From the NCBI RefSeq assembly GCF_001021045.1, contig NZ_CP011545.1:2356001-2420000 (forward strand): a DNA stretch of 64,000 nt, in the 5' to 3' direction. This document shows, piece by piece, positions 1 to 7,593 of the stretch (positions within the stretch are counted from its first letter, which is position 1; each line of letters opens with the position of its first letter). This stretch comes from Corynebacterium testudinoris (lineage in GTDB: Bacteria; Actinomycetota; Actinomycetes; Mycobacteriales; Mycobacteriaceae). The position numbers were made by a program, and so were the translations under genes. The notes beneath the pieces are model-generated. The model searched no databases. It worked only from the letters and a program-made list of their open reading frames with translations, and was not told the DNA's origin.

Positions 1-486
1 TGCACCGACCATGACTGGGTGAAGAAGTGCACCCCGCTCATCCAGGAGTCGCTGACCAACCTCGGTATCGCCGTGGAGTTCACCGAGCGCAAGTCCTCCG
101 ACGTGTACAACACGATCGACGGTAAGCCGGAATCCTACGATGTCGTCATCGCCCCCGGTGACCCGTCCGTCTTCGGCAACGACCCCGATCTGCTCCTGCG
201 CTGGTGGTACGCCGGTGACACCTGGACCGACACCCGTATGCACTGGAAGGGCTCCGAGTCCTACAACAAGATTCAAGAGCTTCTCGACGCCGGCATCAAG
301 GCCACCGACACCTCCGATGCGCAGGACTCCTGGAACCAGATCTTCGATCTGCTGTCCGAGGAGGTCCCCCTCTACCCGCTGTTCCACCGCAAGGCCCCGA
401 CCGCGTGGAACGCCGACACTCTGGTTGACTTCAAGCCGATCGCTTTGACCGGCCTGAGCTTCGTCAACGTGGGCACCACCGAATAG
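1..486 (+). CDS. Oligopeptide/dipeptide ABC transporter substrate-binding protein, C-terminal part
   Basis: The reading frame is already open at base 1 and stops at 484-486, so only about the last 161 codons are present. The fragment ends with features of the C-terminal lobe of family 5 solute-binding proteins (DppA/OppA type): an aromatic-rich stretch around the RWWYAGD segment, then a long helix and a YPLFHRK strand. It would be an extracytoplasmic lipoprotein that captures peptides. The signal peptide and lipobox lie outside the window. Two permeases and ATPases follow on the same strand, which supports an importer operon. Peptide, dipeptide or nickel specificity cannot be separated from this fragment. 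Confidence 0.85.
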   Translation, partial: CTDHDWVKKCTPLIQESLTNLGIAVEFTERKSSDVYNTIDGKPESYDVVIAPGDPSVFGNDPDLLLRWWYAGDTWTDTRMHWKGSESYNKIQELLDAGIKATDTSDAQDSWNQIFDLLSEEVPLYPLFHRKAPTAWNADTLVDFKPIALTGLSFVNVGTTE

Positions 487-527
487 TCGGTTCTTCGGTA
501 ACCCTCTTTACCCGCATCACCACCAGC

Positions 528-572
528 AACCGGGGTCCGGTCGCAGACCGACCGTCTGCTCAGGCCCCGGTT
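528..572 (+). terminator. Intra-operon stem-loop, possible attenuating terminator
   Basis: The eight-base arms AACCGGGG (528-535) and CCCCGGTT (565-572) can pair around a 29-base loop, and the second arm runs into a short T stretch. It lies between the binding-protein gene and the first permease gene. In ABC importers such hairpins often let the binding protein be made in excess. The loop is long, so termination strength is uncertain. Confidence 0.4.
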
Positions 573-619
573 TTTGCGTGCAATTCGCATGTGCCTTCCC
601 ACAGGAGCCCCTAGCCCTC

Positions 620-1585
620 ATGTCCAATTTGCTCAGACTCATTGGCCGACGCCTCCTCGCCCTCCCCATCATGGTGCTCGGCGTCACCTTCCTCGTTTTC
701 TTCATCATGTCCTTCAGCCCGGCGGACCCGGCGCGACTCGCTCTCGGCGAATCCGCCTCCCCCGATGCTCTCGAGGCCTACCGCGAGGCCAATGGCCTCA
801 ACGATCCGCTGCTCATCCGTTACTTCCACTTCCTCGGCGGCATGCTGCAGGGCGACCTGGGCACGACCACCGGTAACGCCTCAGTTACCGACGTCGTCGC
901 CAAGGCCTTCCCCATCACCTTGCAGCTGACCTTCCTCGGTTTGTTCATCGCGGTGATCATCGCGCTCGTCTTCGGCGTTATCGCTGCCCTCTACCGTGAC
1001 CGCTGGCCTGACCAGCTCATCCGCGTGTTCTCCATTGCCGCGCTGGCTACCCCCTCCTTCTGGTTGGCGATCCTGCTCATCCAGTGGCTGGGTGACATTC
1101 CCGGCGGCTGGGGTATGTTCCCCGCGCTCGTCGCCCGGTGGGTGCCGTTTGCGGAGAATCCGCAGATCTACCTCAACAACATCTTCCTGCCCGCCCTCGC
1201 TCTCGCGGTCCCCGTCGCCGGCTCCCTCGCCCGCGTGGTGCGTACCGCCATGGTCGAAGAGCTGGACAAGGACTATGTTCGTACCGCCATCGGTGCAGGC
1301 ATTCCCAAGGGCGAAGTTATCTCCCGCAACGTGCTGCGCAACGCCTTGATCACCCCGATCACGGTGCTGGGCCTGCGCGTCGGCTACCTCATGGGTGGCG
1401 CGGTCATCATTGAAATCATCTTCAACATCCAGGCCATGGGCCAGCTCATTCTCGACGGCGTGACCCGCAATGACGTCTACCTTGTCCAGGGTGTCACCCT
1501 GACGGTGGCGATCGCCTTCATCCTCGTCAACATCGTCGTGGACATGCTCTACGTCCTCGTCAACCCACGAATCAGGAGCATCTGA
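620..1585 (+). CDS. ABC transporter permease, DppB/OppB type
   Basis: This gene encodes 321 residues of an inner-membrane permease of the binding-protein-dependent transport family. It starts with LLRLIGRRLLALPIMVLGVT, the usual first helix of DppB proteins, and has about six hydrophobic segments. The EAA coupling loop lies near residues 215-235 (the ELDKDYVRTAIGAG stretch). I chose the ATG at 620 because AGGAG lies about 12 bases upstream and because homologues begin with this short cytoplasmic N-terminus. A longer in-frame start at 578 would add non-conserved sequence. The stop overlaps the next start by one base (TGATG), so translation is coupled. Confidence 0.9.
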   Translation: MSNLLRLIGRRLLALPIMVLGVTFLVFFIMSFSPADPARLALGESASPDALEAYREANGLNDPLLIRYFHFLGGMLQGDLGTTTGNASVTDVVAKAFPITLQLTFLGLFIAVIIALVFGVIAALYRDRWPDQLIRVFSIAALATPSFWLAILLIQWLGDIPGGWGMFPALVARWVPFAENPQIYLNNIFLPALALAVPVAGSLARVVRTAMVEELDKDYVRTAIGAGIPKGEVISRNVLRNALITPITVLGLRVGYLMGGAVIIEIIFNIQAMGQLILDGVTRNDVYLVQGVTLTVAIAFILVNIVVDMLYVLVNPRIRSI

Positions 1586-3561
1586 TGCTACGCGGGAAAA
1601 CCACCTCCAAGCTCGAAGCCAAGGCTGGCGGCCGTTTCACCGGCTTCAAGAATATGTCCTTGTCCTCGAAGATTGCCCTGGTCATCCTCACTTTGGTCGG
1701 CCTGGGCGCGATCTTCGCTCCTCTGTTGACCAACTACGATCCGCTGGCTTCGGGCATCCCCGTCCAGTCCCCCAGCAGTGAGCACTGGTTTGGCACCGAC
1801 GCCATTGGCCGCGACATCTTCTCGCGCGTGGTCTACGGCGCCCGCTCCTCGCTCATCATCGGCCTCGCTGCCACGGGTGCTGCCCTGGCTGTGGCTGCCG
1901 TCCTGGGTTCCATCGCCGCCACCGGGGGCAAGGTCGTGTCTGAGGTGCTCATGCGCATCCTCGACATCATCATGTCCTTCCCCGGTATCGCCCTGGCCGC
2001 CGTGTTCGTCGCCGTCTTCGGCAACGCCCTCCCGGTCCTCGTCTTCGCGATCGGCTTCCTCTACGTCCCGCAGCTGTCTCGCGTGGTCCGTGCTAACGTG
2101 CTCAGCGAGTTCGGCGAGGATTACGTCGCCGCCAACCAGGTCCTCGGCGCTTCGACCGCCCGCATCCTGGTTAAGCAGGTCGCCCGTAACTGTATTGCCC
2201 CGATTGCCGTGTTTGCCACGGTGCTCGTCGCCGATGCCATCGTGTTCGAGGCGTCCCTGTCGTTCATTAACGCCGGCGTGAAGCCGCCGGAGCCCTCCTG
2301 GGGCAATATCCTCGCCGACGGCAAGCAGCTGTTGCTCTCCGGCGCCTGGTGGCCGACCTTCTTCCCGGGCCTGATGATCCTCATCACCGTGTTGTCGCTC
2401 AACATTCTCTCCGAGGGGCTTACCGACGCCCTCGCGTCCCCCACCATCAAGTACCGCCCCAACGTCCAAAAGGACGAAGAGGTCGCCGACACCTCCAACG
2501 CTCTCGGTCAGATCACCGAGGAGGAGGCCGCCGAAGCCCTCAACCTCTCCCTGTCCGCCCTGCGTGACGCCGAGCTCAACGACGATCGCCGCCTGAAATT
2601 CACCGGCGATCCCACCCCGCTGCTCGAGGTGAAGAACCTCTCCATTGCCTTCCCTGCCGCGCACGGCGAGGTCAACATCGTTGACAACGTCAGCTTCTCC
2701 GTCGCCCCGGGTGAAACCATGGGTCTGGTCGGCGAGTCCGGCTGTGGCAAGTCCATCACCGCCATGGCGATCATGGGCTTGCTGCCACCCACCGCGCGCA
2801 TCACCGGCGAGATCCTGTTTGATGGCCAAGATCTGCTCAAGCTCAACGCCAAGCAGCACAACGCTCTGCGCGGCCATGACATCGCCATGATTTACCAGGA
2901 CGCCCTGAGCTCCCTGAACCCATCGATGCTCATCAGCAGCCAGATGAAGCAGCTCACCCGCCGTGGTGGCCAGCGCTCCGCCGAGGACCTGCTCAAGCTC
3001 GTTGGTCTCGACCCCGAGCGCACGCTCAAGTCCTACCCGCACGAGCTGTCCGGTGGCCAGCGCCAGCGCGTCCTCATCGCCATGGCGTTGACCCGCAACC
3101 CGCGCCTGCTCATTGCCGACGAGCCGACCACCGCCCTCGACGTCACCGTCCAGGCCCAGGTCGTCGATCTGCTCAATGACCTGCGCGAGAAGCTCGGCTT
3201 CGCCATGGTCTTCGTCTCCCACGACCTCGCCCTCGTTGGTCGCCTCAGCCACAAGATCACCGTCATGTACGCCGGTCAGGTCGTCGAGCAAGGCACCACC
3301 CGCGAGATCCTCTCCGACCCACGCCACGAATACACCCGTGGGCTCCTCGGATCCGTCCTATCCATCGAAGCCGGTGCCGACCGCCTCTACCAGGTCCCCG
3401 GCACCGTCCCCTCCCCCAGCGACTTCGTCGAGGGAGACCGCTTCGCACCTCGCTCCGCTAAACGCGGCGTCGGCGCCGATGAGAAGCCCACCATGCGACT
3501 CATCGACGGCACTCACTACTACGCCACCACCGATGCCCTGCTCCAGCTGGGAGGAAAGTAA
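1585..3561 (+). CDS. Fused ABC permease (DppC-like) and ATP-binding protein (DppD-like)
   Basis: This 658-residue protein joins two subunits that are usually separate. Residues about 25-290 form a DppC-type permease with the GTDAIGRDIFSRV motif and an EAA loop (GEDYVAANQVLGAS). Residues about 340-640 form a nucleotide-binding domain with Walker A GESGCGKS near 381, signature ELSGGQRQR near 486 and Walker B LLIADEPTTALD near 508, followed by the C-terminal oligopeptide-ATPase extension. The linker at about 295-335 is acidic and alanine-rich. No stop or frameshift separates the halves. It overlaps its neighbours by one base on each side, so the whole importer appears to be translated as a unit. 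Confidence 0.9.
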   Translation: MLRGKTTSKLEAKAGGRFTGFKNMSLSSKIALVILTLVGLGAIFAPLLTNYDPLASGIPVQSPSSEHWFGTDAIGRDIFSRVVYGARSSLIIGLAATGAALAVAAVLGSIAATGGKVVSEVLMRILDIIMSFPGIALAAVFVAVFGNALPVLVFAIGFLYVPQLSRVVRANVLSEFGEDYVAANQVLGASTARILVKQVARNCIAPIAVFATVLVADAIVFEASLSFINAGVKPPEPSWGNILADGKQLLLSGAWWPTFFPGLMILITVLSLNILSEGLTDALASPTIKYRPNVQKDEEVADTSNALGQITEEEAAEALNLSLSALRDAELNDDRRLKFTGDPTPLLEVKNLSIAFPAAHGEVNIVDNVSFSVAPGETMGLVGESGCGKSITAMAIMGLLPPTARITGEILFDGQDLLKLNAKQHNALRGHDIAMIYQDALSSLNPSMLISSQMKQLTRRGGQRSAEDLLKLVGLDPERTLKSYPHELSGGQRQRVLIAMALTRNPRLLIADEPTTALDVTVQAQVVDLLNDLREKLGFAMVFVSHDLALVGRLSHKITVMYAGQVVEQGTTREILSDPRHEYTRGLLGSVLSIEAGADRLYQVPGTVPSPSDFVEGDRFAPRSAKRGVGADEKPTMRLIDGTHYYATTDALLQLGGK

Positions 3562-4343
3562 TGACCCCCGTCATCGAGCTTCGCGACGTCTCCGTCATCC
3601 ACAAGGCGCGCACCGGCAAGCTCTTCAAGCCCAACCTTGTCCACGCCAACCGCCACGTCGACTTCCACATCAACCGTGACGAGGTCGTCGGCGTCGTCGG
3701 CGAATCCGGCTGTGGCAAATCAACCCTCGCCCGGGTCGTCGTCGGCCTGCAACGCCCCACCGAAGGCGAAGTCCTGTTCAAGGGCAAACCCATGACCGGC
3801 CGCGGCAAGCAACGCACCGAGCTGGGCAAATCCGTCTCCGTCGTGTTCCAGGATCCCTCGACCTCACTCAACCCACGCATGAGTGTCGAGGAACAGCTCC
3901 TCGAGCCCCTCCACGTCCACAAGATCGGCACCCGCGCCGAGCAGGTCAAGCGTGTCCGGGAACTTGTCGGGCTCGTCGGCCTCCCCCAATCCGCGCTCAA
4001 TGTCCTGCCCCGCCAGATCTCCGGCGGCCAGCGTCAGCGAGTCGCCATCGCCCGAGCCCTCGCCCTCGACCCGGACATCATCATCGCCGACGAACCCACC
4101 TCGGCCCTCGACGTCTCCGTCCGTGCCCAGGTGCTCAATCTCCTTCTCGATCTGAAGAAGGAGCTCGGCCTCGGCCTCATGTTCATCAGCCACGACATCA
4201 ACACCGTGCGCTACGTCTCCGACCGCATCTGCGTTATGCTGGCGGGCGAAATCATTGAGGAGAACACCACTCAAGAGATCTTCCATAACGCCCAGCAGGA
4301 CTACACGCGAACGCTACTTGCAGCTACGCCTTCCCTGCTTTAG
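3561..4343 (+). CDS. ABC transporter ATP-binding protein, DppF/OppF type
   Basis: This gene encodes 260 residues of the second ATPase of the peptide importer. Walker A GESGCGKST is near residue 48, the Q-loop is in VVFQDPSTSLNPRMS, the signature ISGGQRQR is near 153, Walker B is IIIADEPTSALD, and the H-loop histidine is in FISHDI. The start overlaps the previous stop in TAATG. It is the last gene of the operon, because a clear terminator follows within 20 bases. It probably pairs with the ATPase half of the fused protein upstream. Confidence 0.9.
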   Translation: MTPVIELRDVSVIHKARTGKLFKPNLVHANRHVDFHINRDEVVGVVGESGCGKSTLARVVVGLQRPTEGEVLFKGKPMTGRGKQRTELGKSVSVVFQDPSTSLNPRMSVEEQLLEPLHVHKIGTRAEQVKRVRELVGLVGLPQSALNVLPRQISGGQRQRVAIARALALDPDIIIADEPTSALDVSVRAQVLNLLLDLKKELGLGLMFISHDINTVRYVSDRICVMLAGEIIEENTTQEIFHNAQQDYTRTLLAATPSLL

Positions 4344-4357
4344 GCCTTAGAAGGTGG

Positions 4358-4382
4358 AAAAGGGGCCTGCGGGCCCCATTTT
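4358..4382 (+). terminator. Rho-independent terminator of the peptide importer operon
   Basis: The stem is GGGGCC (4362-4367) and GGCCCC (4372-4377) with a four-base loop. It is flanked by an A run before and ATTTT after. It stands 19 bases after the last ATPase gene. Confidence 0.8.
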
Positions 4383-4442
4383 CGCGTCACCGCCTGAATA
4401 GTTCCAAAGATGCGATCCTGTGTCGGTCGAACCCAAAACCAC

Positions 4443-4502
4443 CACTTCCTAACAACTCCGGGGTCAAACCCCCTCCTACACCCGCGAAGTTGTTAGGAAG
4501 CG
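4443..4502 (+). repeat. 60-bp palindromic intergenic repeat, copy 1
   Basis: The unit opens with CACTTCCTAACAACTCCG and closes with CGAAGTTGTTAGGAAGCG, so its ends are near-perfect inverted repeats of about 16-18 bases. The middle contains GGGTCAAACCCC. A second copy of the same length lies 163 bases downstream. Similarity continues loosely into both flanks (an AACC-rich stretch before, TTCG and CCCAGCGG after), so the full unit may be about 90-100 bases. No coding frame fits it. Confidence 0.75.
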
Positions 4503-4605
4503 CTGTTTTCGCCGACCCAGCGGTGCAAAGCCGAGCCCCGGCGTCTCTTGTCCCTCGACCCTACGGACACTGCTCGGGCGGCTCGCGCGAGAAACCCGAA
4601 ACCCG

Positions 4606-4665
4606 CACTTCCTAACAACTCCGAGGTCAAACCCCCTTCCACACCCGCGAAGTTGTTAGGAAGTG
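4606..4665 (+). repeat. 60-bp palindromic intergenic repeat, copy 2
   Basis: This copy opens with CACTTCCTAACAACTCCG and closes with CGAAGTTGTTAGGAAGTG. It has the same length and loop layout as copy 1, with only a few substitutions in the centre. Its ends pair slightly better than those of copy 1. It lies in the roughly 600-base gene-free stretch between the peptide importer and the small DNA-binding gene. The rest of that stretch shows nothing else that I recognise. Confidence 0.75.
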
Positions 4666-4851
4666 CTGGATTCGTCGCCCAGCGGAGCCAGATCCTTGCG
4701 GCTGGCTGACGATGGGCGGAACCGCGGTCTCCGCACTATTTCCGCGAGCACCCTTCTTACTCAGTCACAGCGTTGACCTGGACGATGCCCCGGCACCGGG
4801 TCGGAGTTGGGACAGGATTTGTCCAATAATCAATGTTTCAAGTCATGGCCC

Positions 4852-4880
4852 TTTCACTTGTAAGTGAAACGCCGTACACT
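4852..4880 (+). promoter_or_regulatory. Palindromic operator and -10 box upstream of the HTH gene
   Basis: A perfect palindrome with eight-base arms, TTTCACTT-GT-AAGTGAAA, occupies 4852-4869. Five bases later comes TACACT (4875-4880), a good corynebacterial -10 box. The palindrome therefore sits across the -35 region, where a repressor would block RNA polymerase. The natural candidate ligand is the DNA-binding protein encoded 66 bases downstream. Confidence 0.6.
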
Positions 4881-4945
4881 AGGCACATATCCTTTGCCGG
4901 GCACTGCCAAGGCAGGGTCGTGCAGCACTTGACGGGAGCACACCA

Positions 4946-5383
4946 ATGAGCATCACCATCAGCGAACGGACTATCCTCCTCACCTCGGAGGAACAACGAT
5001 CCGCCGCCGCATTCATCGACGCCCTCGGTGGAGACGCTTCAGAGTTCCAGACCTCCACCGGACGCGTGCTGCCCCCAGAGTTAAATGCCGTGATCGCCAC
5101 GATGCTCCCCTCCATCAAGGAAAATCTCCCCATTTCCGTCTCGACGCTACCCCGGGAAGTGACTACGACAACTGCGGCCTCCATGCTCGGCATAACCAGG
5201 CCCACGTTGATGAAGCACATACGGCACGGAAGAATTCCTGCCCACAAGGTCGGAAGCCACCACAGGCTCCTGTCCGCAGACGTCGTTACCTTCCGCGAGA
5301 AGCTTCAAGAAGAAAAGCAACGGGAAATCTTTAAACTAATGGGGCTGGAAGATGAGCTCGAGAAACAGGAGTCACGGAGCTAG
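4946..5383 (+). CDS. Excisionase-type helix-turn-helix protein, probable orphan antitoxin
   Basis: This gene encodes 145 residues. Residues about 70-120 form a MerR/excisionase-like winged helix (VTTTTAASMLGITRPTLMKH then RIPAHKVGSHHRL). This is the layout of the actinobacterial helix-turn-helix antitoxins usually paired with PIN-domain toxins. The first 60 residues form a separate alpha-helical region. A GGGAG box precedes the ATG. No PIN gene follows: after 70 non-coding bases the convergent PTS operon terminator begins. The toxin therefore seems lost, or the protein acts alone. The palindrome over its promoter suggests autoregulation, which is an inference. Confidence 0.75.
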   Translation: MSITISERTILLTSEEQRSAAAFIDALGGDASEFQTSTGRVLPPELNAVIATMLPSIKENLPISVSTLPREVTTTTAASMLGITRPTLMKHIRHGRIPAHKVGSHHRLLSADVVTFREKLQEEKQREIFKLMGLEDELEKQESRS

Positions 5384-5458
5384 AAATCCGCTTTCATCAG
5401 AGCAAATCCTTGGCAATCGGTATTAGCGCCGGACTTACTCCCCTGCGGCTTCCCGCAC

Positions 5459-5497
5459 GAAAAAGGGGCGGCCCGCGACTAACGCGAACCGCCCCTC
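5459..5497 (-). terminator. Terminator of the PTS operon (probably bidirectional)
   Basis: The arms AGGGGCGG (5464-5471) and CCGCCCCT (5489-5496) pair, with a further inner CGCG/CGCG pairing. Read on the minus strand the hairpin ends in TTTTTC. It follows the EIIA gene directly and also faces the convergent helix-turn-helix gene. Confidence 0.8.
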
Positions 5498-5506
5498 GTG
5501 TAGCAG

Positions 5507-5992
5507 CTAGGCCATCGTCACCGTGCACGCATGCGCGCCGCTGTTGGCAGGACCAGCCGAGACTTTCATCCGACCAATTTGCTTCTTGTTAGTCATCACG
5601 ACTGGGGTGGTCAGCTGAGTTCCCCGACCTCGGAGAGCCGCCGCATCAACCCGAATGATGGGTTGCCCCACCATCACGGAGTCTCCCACGGCGGCCAGTG
5701 CGGTGAAGCCTTCTCCCTTGAGTTCGACAGTGTCCAATCCGATGTGGACCAAGACTTCTAACCCCTCTGGGGTTACCAGCGCGAAGGCGTGGAGGGTATT
5801 GAATACCTTGACCAGCTTGCCGTCCGCAGGCGCGCAGACTTCGATGACGTCGGAGGTTTCGTCGGGGATGAGGGCGAAACCATCCCCAACCATGGCCTGC
5901 GCGAAGACGGGATCAGGAACCTCGTTGACGGGAATGACCGTGCCGTCAAAGGGAGCGTGAAGGTCAATCGTGGTTTTGTTAAAGCCGAACAT
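5507..5992 (-). CDS. PTS glucose-family EIIA protein
   Basis: This gene encodes 161 residues of a free-standing EIIA of the glucose superfamily (Crr fold). It begins APFDGTVIPVNEVPDPVFA, the typical first strands. It carries the phosphorylated histidine in LVHIGLDTVELKG, and the second active-site histidine in LHAFALVTPEG. It accepts phosphate from HPr and passes it to the EIIB domain of the gene 11 bases upstream in the same operon. Its C-terminus also matches the EIIA domains fused to the sucrose and beta-glucoside permeases elsewhere in this window. Confidence 0.92.
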   Translation of the reverse strand: MFGFNKTTIDLHAPFDGTVIPVNEVPDPVFAQAMVGDGFALIPDETSDVIEVCAPADGKLVKVFNTLHAFALVTPEGLEVLVHIGLDTVELKGEGFTALAAVGDSVMVGQPIIRVDAAALRGRGTQLTTPVVMTNKKQIGRMKVSAGPANSGAHACTVTMA

Positions 5993-6003
5993 TTCTCAGG
6001 CTC

Positions 6004-7593
6004 CTAAAGCTCTTGTTCGCCCTGCAGGACAGCGTTGCTGGACTTCAGTTGGCGGGCGACTTCGTCGTAGACGAACTGGACATTGGTGCCGATGACAACC
6101 TGGACGTTGTTCTGTGAGGGTCGGATCACTCCGGCGACTCCGGCTCTCTTGATCTCGCCTTCGTCGACCTTAACGTAGTCCTTGGTGGTCACGCGGAGCC
6201 GAGTGGTGCAGTGGTCGATGGAGTTGATGTTATTTTCCCCTCCGAGTCCGGCGATGATTTGGCGGGCAACATCGGACACCTCTGCATCTTCGTCAAGGGT
6301 CGCACCAGCATCGATGTCTTCGTCACCACGACCGGGTGTCTTAATGTTCAGCACCCCGATGAGGAAGTAGAAGATGACGAAGTACAGGGCGAAGAAGAAC
6401 ACGCCCATCACCAGGAGCATCCACCACTCATTGGCGAGCGGGTTCTGGGAGGACAAGAACATGTCGACAAATCCTGCGGAGAAGCCGAAGCCTGCGGTCC
6501 ATTCGAAGGCTGCCGCGATCCCGACGGAAATGCCAGTGAGCACTGCATGCACGAGGTAGAGCAGCGGGGCGAGGAACATGAAGGAGAACTCGAGCGGCTC
6601 GGTCACGCCGGTGAAGAAGGAGGCAAGAGCACCAGCCAGCATCAGTGAGCCGACTGCCTTCTTCCGACGGGAGTCGGCTCGCAGGAACATAGCTAGTGCT
6701 GCGCCGGGGAGTCCGAACATCATGATCGGGAAGAAGCCTGCTTGGTAGCGGCCGACAATTCCTTCGACTTGGCACACGCCGTCGGCCCAGACACCGGGGC
6801 AGTCCATGGCGGACGTAGCCGCGGCGGCAGCGGCGATGGTCTCTCCGCCGCCAAGGAATTTGCCGATGTCATTGATGCCAATGACATCGAACCAGAAGAT
6901 CGAGTTGAGGGCGTGGTGCAGACCGGTCGGGATGAGGAGACGATTGACGAAACCATAGATGCCGGCGCCGACGGCTCCCATACCTTGGATCCACTCGCCA
7001 AAGTTGAACAGTACGTTGTAGAGCACTGGCCAAACGATGTAAAGAACTCCGGCCAGCGCGATCGAGAAGATTGCGGTGAGGATTGGTACCAGGCGGCGGC
7101 CAGCGAAGAAGGCCAGGGCATCCGGCAGCTTTGTAGCGTGGAAACGGTTATAGACCCAGGCAGCAAGGATGCCGACGAAAATACCGATGAGGACGTTCTT
7201 GTCATTCACTGCTGCCCAACCATGTGCGGCCCAGTCCAGTGCAGCGTCACCTTCAAGAGCTTCCAAATCAATCCCCTTGTACCCGGCGACGGATTCTGGG
7301 CCGATGAGGAGTTTGATCGTGGCGAAACCAAGGAAGCCCGATAGTGCTGCGGCACCATTCGAGTCTTTGGCAAGGCCGAAGGCGATCGCAATGGCAAAGA
7401 TCCAACCGAGGTTGTCCAAAACGGCAGAGCCAGACTTAATCAAAACTGCGGCAGCAATGTTATCTTCGCCCCAGCCAACGGGGTCGATCCAATAGCCAAT
7501 GCCCATCAAGATCGCGGCCACCGGCATGACGGCAACGGCACCCATGAGGGCGCGCCCTAGCCGTTGGAGGGCGGTCATGATTGTGTTTTTCAT
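6004..7593 (-). CDS. PTS permease EIICB, N-acetylglucosamine/glucose type
   Basis: This 529-residue membrane protein has an EIIC domain (about residues 1-400, roughly ten membrane segments) followed by an EIIB domain (about 435-515). The phospho-cysteine of EIIB is in IDHCTTRLRV. The EIIC part contains LLIPTGLHHALNSIFWFDV and YQAGFFPIMMFGLP, which resemble NagE/NagP permeases more than PtsG. I therefore favour N-acetylglucosamine, with glucose or a related sugar as the alternative. AAAGGA precedes the ATG, which overlaps the antiterminator stop in ATGA. The missing EIIA domain is supplied by the next gene. Confidence 0.88.
   Translation of the reverse strand: MKNTIMTALQRLGRALMGAVAVMPVAAILMGIGYWIDPVGWGEDNIAAAVLIKSGSAVLDNLGWIFAIAIAFGLAKDSNGAAALSGFLGFATIKLLIGPESVAGYKGIDLEALEGDAALDWAAHGWAAVNDKNVLIGIFVGILAAWVYNRFHATKLPDALAFFAGRRLVPILTAIFSIALAGVLYIVWPVLYNVLFNFGEWIQGMGAVGAGIYGFVNRLLIPTGLHHALNSIFWFDVIGINDIGKFLGGGETIAAAAAATSAMDCPGVWADGVCQVEGIVGRYQAGFFPIMMFGLPGAALAMFLRADSRRKKAVGSLMLAGALASFFTGVTEPLEFSFMFLAPLLYLVHAVLTGISVGIAAAFEWTAGFGFSAGFVDMFLSSQNPLANEWWMLLVMGVFFFALYFVIFYFLIGVLNIKTPGRGDEDIDAGATLDEDAEVSDVARQIIAGLGGENNINSIDHCTTRLRVTTKDYVKVDEGEIKRAGVAGVIRPSQNNVQVVIGTNVQFVYDEVARQLKSSNAVLQGEQEL

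Noticed and set aside
1588..3327. Long open frame on the minus strand opposite the fused ABC gene (579 codons)
   Set aside because: High GC at the third position of the real gene removes stops on the opposite strand. The product is low-complexity Gly/Asp/Glu/Val-rich with no recognisable domain.
5410..5592. Short plus-strand frame after the HTH gene, considered as a toxin remnant
   Set aside because: It runs straight through the terminator of the convergent PTS operon and shows no PIN-domain residues.
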